From: Gordonia amarae NBRC 15530
GTDB taxonomy: Bacteria; Actinomycetota; Actinomycetes; Mycobacteriales; Mycobacteriaceae
Direction of reading: 5' to 3'
Length of the DNA stretch: 64,000 bases
Assembly (NCBI RefSeq): GCF_000241345.1
Contig: NZ_BAED01000020.1
Coordinates: 62,001 to 126,000 of the forward strand
This document shows, in pieces, positions 59,138 through 64,000 of the stretch. The notes beneath the pieces are model-generated. The model saw only the letters and a program-made list of their open reading frames with translations, searched no databases and had not been told where the DNA came from. The position numbers and the translations under genes are program-made. Within the stretch, counting starts at the first letter, position 1. Every line of letters starts with the position of its first letter.

Positions 59138-60106
59138 TCACGCACCGACGCGCAGCAGCACCTTCCCCACGGCATCCCCGCTGTCGAGGCGCGCATGCGC
59201 GGCGGCCGCGTCATCGAACCCGAACACCGAGTCGACGATCGGCACGATCCGGCCGGCCTCGATCAGCGGCCAGGTGACTTCGAGCGTTTTGGTAACGGCC
59301 TCGCCCTTGCCGCCGGGCCCGTCGACGGGCCGCGACCGCAGCGTCGTCCCGAACACCGACAGCCGTTTGGCCAGCAGCACACCCATGTTCAGCTCACCCT
59401 TCACCCCGCCTTGCAGCCCGATGGTGACCATCCGGCCCCCGGTGCGCAGCGCGGCGATGTTGCCGGGCAGGTACTTGGCGCCCATGATGTCGAGGATGAC
59501 GTCGGCGCCGCCGTTGTCCTTCATCACCTGCGCGAAGTCGTCGGTGGTGTAGTCGATGAGAATGCCGGCGCCGAGTTCGGCGCAGCGGTCCAATTTGGCC
59601 TGGTTGCGGGCGGTGACCGCGATCCGGGCGCCGAGCGCGGAGGCGAGCTGGATGGCGTGGGTGCCGATCCCGCTGGACCCACCGTGGATCAGCAGCAGTT
59701 CCCCGGCGCGCAGATTCGCGGTGAGAATCAGGTTGGATACGACTGTGCACGCCACCTCCGGCAGCGCGGCGGCGGTCTGCAGGTCGACGCCCGCCGGGAC
59801 CGGCAGCACCTGCGCCGCGGGCACCGCCACCTTCTCCGCGTAACCCCCGCCGGCGAGCAGCGCACACACCTCGTCGCCGACCCGCCAACCCCCGGCATCC
59901 GGGCCGACCGCACTGATCCGCCCCGACACCTCCAGCCCCAGGATCTCCGACGCCCCTTTCGGCGGCGGATACGCCCCGCGCCGTTGCAGCAGGTCAGCCC
60001 GGTTGACCCCGGCGGCGACGACGTCGATCACCACCTCACCCGGCCCGGCAATCGGATCGGGAACCTCGGACACGGACAGGGACTCGGTATCGGCTACGGC
60101 GCGCAC
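59138..60106 (-). CDS. zinc-less MDR quinone oxidoreductase
   Basis: 322 residues, NAD(P)H:quinone oxidoreductase/PIG3-like. Catalytic-domain GVNRADLLQRRGAYPPPKG, GLEVSGRISAVGPDAGGWRV, the nucleotide loop LIHGGSSGIGTHAIQLA (near 142) and IDYTTDDFAQVM. No structural-zinc cysteines. GTG at 60106 chosen because the run RAVADTESLSVSEVPDP is a normal MDR beginning; GTG at 60115 adds three residues. It corresponds in place to Rv3777. Convergent with the class V gene and divergent from tRNA-Ser. Confidence 0.9.
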   Translation of the reverse strand: MRAVADTESLSVSEVPDPIAGPGEVVIDVVAAGVNRADLLQRRGAYPPPKGASEILGLEVSGRISAVGPDAGGWRVGDEVCALLAGGGYAEKVAVPAAQVLPVPAGVDLQTAAALPEVACTVVSNLILTANLRAGELLLIHGGSSGIGTHAIQLASALGARIAVTARNQAKLDRCAELGAGILIDYTTDDFAQVMKDNGGADVILDIMGAKYLPGNIAALRTGGRMVTIGLQGGVKGELNMGVLLAKRLSVFGTTLRSRPVDGPGGKGEAVTKTLEVTWPLIEAGRIVPIVDSVFGFDDAAAAHARLDSGDAVGKVLLRVGA

Positions 60107-60177
60107 ATCCTCCACTCTGGCAGAACCCGTATTCGCTTTGTGGCCGGATGCCGGCGTCTTGTAGCCTCTTGACCGAA

Positions 60178-60262
60178 GGAAGCGTGGCAGAGCGGCCGAA
60201 TGCACTCGCCTTGAAAGCGAGCGTCGTGAGAGCGACCGGGGGTTCAAATCCCTCCGCTTCCG
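60178..60262 (+). tRNA. tRNA-Ser (anticodon TGA)
   Basis: An 85-nt cloverleaf: acceptor stem GGAAGCG paired with CGCTTCC and discriminator G; D-arm TGGCAGAGCGGCCGAATGCA; anticodon arm CTCGC-CTTGAAA-GCGAG with TGA at 60212-60214. A long class II variable arm follows (CGTCGTGAGAGCGACCG), then the T-arm GGGGGTTCAAATCCCTC. CCA is not encoded. Reads UCN serine codons, chiefly UCA. Confidence 0.97.
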
Positions 60263-60273
60263 CACTTAAAATT

Positions 60274-60333
60274 GCAGGTCAGGGCCGGTCTCTGGGGAGT
60301 TCGGGAGTCGTCCCTTGGCTGTCCCTGACCTGC
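60274..60333. repeat. long-loop inverted repeat downstream of tRNA-Ser
   Basis: GCAGGTCAGGG (60274-60284) and its exact complement (60323-60333) flank 38 bp that contain a smaller GGGA/TCCC pair. It begins 11 bp after the tRNA. It may be a tRNA terminator or the scar of an integrated element; no second copy of the tRNA 3' end was seen. Confidence 0.5.
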
Positions 60334-60393
60334 GTCAGCGGGTGGCGTCGTACTGGTAGGACCCGACGACCTTGTTCGAGTCGGATGCTCGGG

Positions 60394-61305
60394 TCAGGCC
60401 AGCTGCGATTCGAGGGTGACGCCGGTCAGTCGCTCCGCCTCGGCCCATAGCTGCGCGGCGACCTCGGGATCCTGGCCGGCCTTGGATACTTTGGCGACTG
60501 CAGGCGCACCGATGAGCCCGAAGCGGGGACCGTAGTAGCCGGCTTGTTCGACGCCGGTAGAGGTTGCGGCCATCAGCATGGGAGCGGCACCGGCGGCCGC
60601 CGAGTGGCGCGGGGTGATCTTCCAGGCGATCCGCAGAACCAGGATCGGCTTGCCGCCGTACTGGGTGCCGTTGTCGTAGATGCTGGTCGCCGCGTTGCCC
60701 GGGTGCGCGCCGAGCGAGATCAGGTTGAGCCCCTTGGCCTCGGCGACCCGCGCCAGCTGGCGGCTGAAGAGCAGGTCGGCGAGCTTGGAGCGGCCGTAGG
60801 CGCCGTTCGCCGAGTATCTCTTTTCCCAGTTGAGGTCGTCGAAGTCGATCGGCGCCTGATTGCCGCTGGACATGGTGACCACGCGCGGCGCCTTAGCCTT
60901 CAGCAGCAAGGGCAGCAGGCGCAATGTCAGCGCGAAGTGCCCGAGGAAGTTGGTGCCGAACTGGGTCTCGAAACCATCGATGGTCTCGTGCCGCTCGGGC
61001 AGCATCATGACGCCGGCGTTATTCAGGAGCAGGTCCAGCGGCCGCCCTTCCTTGATCAACTGCTCGGCGAACTCTTTGATGCTGTTCAGGTTCGCGAGGT
61101 CGACGCGGCGGACCTCAATGTCGGCATTCGGGGCCGTCTTGAGGATGTCGGCGCGGGCGGCCTCGCCCTTCTCCACGGTGCGCACTGCCATGATCACGCT
61201 GGCTCCGGCGGCGGCGAGAGCGCGGGCGGCTTCCTTTCCGGTACCACTGTTGGATCCGGTTACGACGGCGAGCTTGTCGGCTTGGCTTGGAATGGTGGTT
61301 GCCAC
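60394..61305 (-). CDS. SDR-family oxidoreductase, retinol dehydrogenase-like
   Basis: 303 residues. Classical motifs VVTGSNSGTGKEAARALA (cofactor loop), NNAGVMMLPE, VVTMSSGNQAP (Ser) and YGRSKLADLLF (Tyr and Lys). The length and the DFDDLNWEKRYSANGAYG segment fit the WWOX/retinol-dehydrogenase-like group. GTG at 61305 was chosen because AAGGAG lies 6 bases upstream; longer frames cross the operator region. Divergent from a TetR gene, with two near-identical operator-like sites between, so it is probably the regulator's target. Substrate unknown. Confidence 0.9.
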   Translation of the reverse strand: MATTIPSQADKLAVVTGSNSGTGKEAARALAAAGASVIMAVRTVEKGEAARADILKTAPNADIEVRRVDLANLNSIKEFAEQLIKEGRPLDLLLNNAGVMMLPERHETIDGFETQFGTNFLGHFALTLRLLPLLLKAKAPRVVTMSSGNQAPIDFDDLNWEKRYSANGAYGRSKLADLLFSRQLARVAEAKGLNLISLGAHPGNAATSIYDNGTQYGGKPILVLRIAWKITPRHSAAAGAAPMLMAATSTGVEQAGYYGPRFGLIGAPAVAKVSKAGQDPEVAAQLWAEAERLTGVTLESQLA

Positions 61306-61319
61306 GAGATTCTCCTTAA

Positions 61320-61338
61320 TAGATCTGGCGGTCTGTTG
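61320..61338. promoter_or_regulatory. TetR operator-like site 1
   Basis: TAGATCTGGCGGTCTGTTG, matching the second site at 61378 in 15 of 19 bases. It is about 15 bp upstream of the SDR start, overlapping where its promoter or leader would be. Confidence 0.55.
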
Positions 61339-61377
61339 TATGCGATCGACACTAATGAACCGCCGGTCTCTTGTCAA

Positions 61378-61396
61378 TAGGTCTGCCGGTCTGTAA
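61378..61396. promoter_or_regulatory. TetR operator-like site 2
   Basis: TAGGTCTGCCGGTCTGTAA, 11 bp upstream of the TetR ATG. The shared form TAGRTCTGSCGGTCTGT, with a related CCGCCGGTCTCTTG at 61359, suggests repeated binding of the adjacent TetR protein in the divergent promoter. Confidence 0.55.
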
Positions 61397-61406
61397 TATT
61401 CGCCCT

Positions 61407-62066
61407 ATGGATTTCCAACGTGCACGCAGCAATGAACAGCGGGAGATGCGGCGCGCCCGCATCCTTGCTGTCACCAGCGAGATGCTCGAGGAAATGCCGG
61501 TGGCCAAGGTCAGTCTCAACGAGCTGAGTCGCCGCGTCGGTCTCGCAAAGTCGAATGTGTTGCGGTACTTCGAATCGCGCGAAGCAGTGCTGCTTCAATT
61601 GCTCGATGCCGAGCTCCACGAGTGGGCAGCACAGGTTGACGCTTGGCTTGTCGAATCCCCCGCGGATTGCCTCGAGCGGATTGCGCAGGTCGCCGACGTG
61701 GTGGCGAGCTCGATTGCCGAGCGCCCGGTGATGTGTGACCTGATCAGTGCGCAGTCGGCCGTCCTCGAACGCAACATTTCTACCGAGGTGGCAGTGCAGC
61801 ACAAGTACGCGATCGCCGGCGAGGTGGAGACGATCACGCGGGCGATGGTGCGCGCGCTTCCCGAGCTCTCCAACGAGCAGGCGTGGCAAGTGGTCGCCTA
61901 CACCATCCTGCTCACTGCCGGAGCCTGGCCGCAGTCTCGGCCGGCGCCCGCCATCCAGGCCGCATACGACCTCGAACCGGATCTTGCCGCCGGCCAGATG
62001 GACTTCACCGAAACTCTTCGCGATCTGATTCGCGTCACGATCACCGGGCTACTGGCCTCAGCGTAA
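61407..62066 (+). CDS. TetR-family transcriptional regulator
   Basis: 219 residues. Helix-turn-helix VSLNELSRRVGLAKSNVLRY (about 38-57) followed by FESREAVLLQLLDAEL; the C-terminal ligand domain ends DFTETLRDLIRVTITGLL. ATG at 61407 is used because the operator-like repeats lie just upstream of it; a longer frame would translate them. Probably represses the divergent SDR gene and itself. Its last 9 bp overlap a small minus-strand frame at 62058-62231. Confidence 0.92.
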   Translation: MDFQRARSNEQREMRRARILAVTSEMLEEMPVAKVSLNELSRRVGLAKSNVLRYFESREAVLLQLLDAELHEWAAQVDAWLVESPADCLERIAQVADVVASSIAERPVMCDLISAQSAVLERNISTEVAVQHKYAIAGEVETITRAMVRALPELSNEQAWQVVAYTILLTAGAWPQSRPAPAIQAAYDLEPDLAAGQMDFTETLRDLIRVTITGLLASA

Positions 62067-62231
62067 CCACCAGAAGACCGCGCGGACCGGTGCCCTCACT
62101 CCCCGATGCCGCGAACGCAGCAGTTCGAGGCCGGCCTCATACTCGGACTGAAAGTTGAAGACGGACAGCTCTTCTGCCGACTCCGTGATGATCGGCACTT
62201 TATGCAGGTGAGGTGGCTTTTCATTCGTCAC
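62058..62231 (-). CDS. possible small protein, 57 residues
   Basis: A 58-codon frame from GTG 62231 to TGA at 62058, beginning 2 bp after the stop of the PAP2-kinase gene, so it could be translated by re-initiation. The product is soluble and charged, with NEKPPHLHKVPIITESAEEL, a middle FNFQSEYEAGLELLRSRHRG and a C-terminal RAVFWWLR. I recognise no family. No Shine-Dalgarno is visible. It fills what would otherwise be the whole gap between two genes and its residue mix is protein-like, but it is unproven. Confidence 0.35.
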   Translation of the reverse strand: MTNEKPPHLHKVPIITESAEELSVFNFQSEYEAGLELLRSRHRGVRAPVRAVFWWLR

Positions 62232-62233
62232 AG

Positions 62234-63718
62234 CTATTCATAGACCGAGCTGCCGAATACTCGTAGTTCGCGGTAGGCGACGCGGAAGTGGGCACGGGTG
62301 TGTAGGTCGCCCTCCTCACCGTCGTGGGCGACGCGGAAGGGGGCGTCGGATTCGATGGTCACGACCGGCGCCTGTAGCTCGCGGTAGATCTTGGAGTTCC
62401 GGAGCCGGCCGCTGATCCACGAAGTGAGCAGCCGAACCGTCGCGTTGCGGTGCCCGTCTTCGAGGTAGCGGACGTCGAGTACGCCGTCGTCGAGACGGGA
62501 GCGCCGACCCGGAAGAAAGCTCGGCGACCCGTAGACCGAGTTACCCAGAAAGAAGAAGGAGACTGTGGCCGCGCGGCCTTCGATGCGCACCTTTTTCGGC
62601 GACGAGTCGCGCAGCACCTTCAGTACCGCGCGCATGGTCGCCGTGGGCCGCCCGATACGCAGGCGCTGGTAGCGAGTTCGCGCACGCACGAACTCCGGGT
62701 AAGCGCCGATGCCGGCCGTGTTCAGCAGGAGCGTTTCGTCGTTTAGCCACACCACGTCGACCCGCGTCACCCGGCCGGCCTGAAACGAACTGATGGCTGC
62801 GGCGACGTCCGGTGCCTCGATGTCCTTCGCGAAATGATTGAACGTTCCGGCGGGAAACACCGCCAGCGGTTTGCCCGCTTCGATAGCGTGCCGGGCGATG
62901 GTCGCGACTGTGCCGTCACCGCCCGCGACGCCGAGGAATTCGGCGCGGCCGGCGGCATCGGCGGCGATCGCGTCGATATCGGAATCCTCGTCCAGGTCTA
63001 CGATTTCGGCCGCGGGGAGACTCCCCCGTAGCTCGTCGACGATGCGCGCACCCGACCCGTCGCCGGAGGCCGGATTGAGCACGACGACCAGCCCGGCACC
63101 ATCGGGATTCGGACCCAGGTCTTCGACGTTCGGGGCGGGGATGAGGGTCCGGCTGTCGTCGACAGGTGGGACCACCCGGGCACCGGCGACCGCGACGCCA
63201 GCGCCCACCGCGAGCCCGGCGAGCACATCACCGGGAAAGTGCGCACCCGTCGCGATACGGGAGAGCCCGACGGCTCCGGCCAGACCTGCCAGCAGATAAC
63301 CGGCGGTGCGGTTCTCCAGGCCGACGCCGATCGCGAACGCGGCCGCGCTGGCGGAATGACCGGACGGGAAGGAGTTGGATGTGGGCTGACGCCGCAGCCG
63401 GGAGAGCGGCACACCTTCGTATAGCGGACGGTTGCGTGGGTAGAGCCGCTTGAATCCCTGATTGACCACCAGGCTGGCGACTGCAAGTGTCGCCAGGCCG
63501 CGCACCGCACCGCGCCGCATCGACAGATTTCCCGACGATCCCAGCCCTGCGGCGATCAGCACCCACAGCTTGGAGTGGTCCGCGGCCGAGGACAACGGGC
63601 GCATGGTGAGGTCGAGCAGTGGGCTCGGTGACTCGGCGACGGCGTCGAACAACCGACGGTCGAGGTCGTTGAGTCCCTTGTCGAGGGTCCGCAGCGGGTA
63701 AGAGCGTGAACGCGACAT
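62234..63718 (-). CDS. PAP2 phosphatase fused to diacylglycerol kinase-like domain
   Basis: 494 residues. The N-terminal half is a membrane PAP2 phosphatase: KRLYPRNRPL, SFPSGHSASAAAFA and SRIATGAHFPGDVLAG are the three phosphatase motifs, with several membrane helices. The C-terminal half (from about 205) is a lipid kinase of the DAGK/YegS type: VVVLNPASGDGSGARIVDEL, VAGGDGTVATIARHA and FPAGTFNHFAKDI. This bifunctional arrangement is known in actinobacteria and is thought to act in phospholipid or isoprenoid-phosphate recycling. ATG at 63718. The next gene upstream ends 23 bp away on the same strand. Confidence 0.93.
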   Translation of the reverse strand: MSRSRSYPLRTLDKGLNDLDRRLFDAVAESPSPLLDLTMRPLSSAADHSKLWVLIAAGLGSSGNLSMRRGAVRGLATLAVASLVVNQGFKRLYPRNRPLYEGVPLSRLRRQPTSNSFPSGHSASAAAFAIGVGLENRTAGYLLAGLAGAVGLSRIATGAHFPGDVLAGLAVGAGVAVAGARVVPPVDDSRTLIPAPNVEDLGPNPDGAGLVVVLNPASGDGSGARIVDELRGSLPAAEIVDLDEDSDIDAIAADAAGRAEFLGVAGGDGTVATIARHAIEAGKPLAVFPAGTFNHFAKDIEAPDVAAAISSFQAGRVTRVDVVWLNDETLLLNTAGIGAYPEFVRARTRYQRLRIGRPTATMRAVLKVLRDSSPKKVRIEGRAATVSFFFLGNSVYGSPSFLPGRRSRLDDGVLDVRYLEDGHRNATVRLLTSWISGRLRNSKIYRELQAPVVTIESDAPFRVAHDGEEGDLHTRAHFRVAYRELRVFGSSVYE

Positions 63719-63741
63719 GGTCTCGAACGTACCCGCGGACC

Positions 63742-64000
63742 TCACGTGAGGATCTTGACTCGGGGTCGTCCCGCTGCGCGTCCGGCACGCCGCTCCTGCG
63801 CATCGCGGATCAGCCAGCTCTGTTGGTCCACCACGGACGGGCAGCGTGAGCGGATCACCGACTCGACGTCGGCGGCGGTCAGTGTTCTGGCGGTCGGAAG
63901 CCGCTCCAGGTCGTCGAGGAGGGATCGCACGGTGTCGCGGGCGCAGACCTTGTTGGTGCCGATGATGCCGCGCGGTCCTCGCTTGGCCCAGCCGGTGACG
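63742..64000 (-). CDS. ferredoxin-NADP reductase (FprA-type), C-terminal end only
   Basis: The frame is open to the right edge and ends at TGA 63742, giving the last 85 residues. WAKRGPRGIIGTNKVCARDT is the conserved C-terminal NADP/FAD motif of the adrenodoxin-reductase-like FprA group, which passes electrons from NADPH to ferredoxins that serve P450s. The remainder, including both dinucleotide-binding folds, is outside the window. A link with the P450 at 43899 is possible but there is 19 kb between them. Confidence 0.75.
   Translation of the reverse strand, partial: VTGWAKRGPRGIIGTNKVCARDTVRSLLDDLERLPTARTLTAADVESVIRSRCPSVVDQQSWLIRDAQERRAGRAAGRPRVKILT

Overview
The window is high-GC actinobacterial DNA from a mycolic-acid bacterium (Mycobacteriales). 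A Gordonia-like genome is my inference from gene content and order; no species can be assigned by eye. The diagnostic genes are those of the arabinogalactan cell wall: Emb-type arabinosyltransferases, aftA, dprE1/dprE2, a GtrA-type flippase candidate, glfT1 and the wzm/wzt galactan exporter. The proteasome activator Bpa and a tRNA-Ser lie beside them, in the same relative order as the Mycobacterium tuberculosis Rv3777-Rv3795 region.

Region 1 (1-19.1 kb, minus strand) is the arabinan half of that locus: dprE1, dprE2, aftA, a metallo-beta-lactamase-fold hydrolase, aroQ, then four tandem Emb-family genes, the last cut by the left edge. Its spacers carry a family of about 100-bp palindromic repeats that I did not see elsewhere in the window. 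Region 2 (19.2-29.3 kb) is mixed: a Rieske protein with a multi-His membrane partner, a secreted lipase, an aldo/keto reductase, GtrA, a TetR-controlled membrane protein and flavoprotein, an F420-type oxidoreductase with a KstR-type operator at its start, and a secreted SGNH hydrolase.

Region 3 (29.4-53.4 kb) is a catabolic island. Minus-strand operons encode a polysaccharide deacetylase-like protein, an alpha/beta hydrolase, an SDR, three HsaA-type flavin monooxygenases, a flavin reductase, an ABM-fold protein, VOC proteins including an extradiol dioxygenase candidate, an FAH-type hydrolase, an ALDH-SnoaL fusion, and LysR and MarR regulators. A divergent plus-strand operon encodes a P450, a MmgE/PrpD protein, an itaconyl/mesaconyl-CoA-hydratase-like protein, an FAD monooxygenase, a CaiB-type CoA transferase, an SDR, an alpha/beta hydrolase, a maleylacetate reductase and an intradiol (hydroxyquinol-type) dioxygenase. 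A shared GATGC-N6-TGCAT motif, which is a T-N11-A LysR box, lies upstream of the main operons and suggests one regulon. The aromatic substrate is not evident from sequence.

Region 4 (53.4-64 kb) returns to conserved chromosome: an NmrA-like protein, a transposase remnant at the island edge, glfT1-wzt-wzm, bpa, a PLP-fold protein lacking its catalytic lysine, a quinone oxidoreductase and tRNA-Ser(TGA). These are followed by an SDR/TetR pair, a PAP2-diacylglycerol kinase fusion and the 3' end of a ferredoxin-NADP reductase. The simplest reading is that about 30 kb, including the island, separates two halves of an ancestrally compact cell-wall locus.
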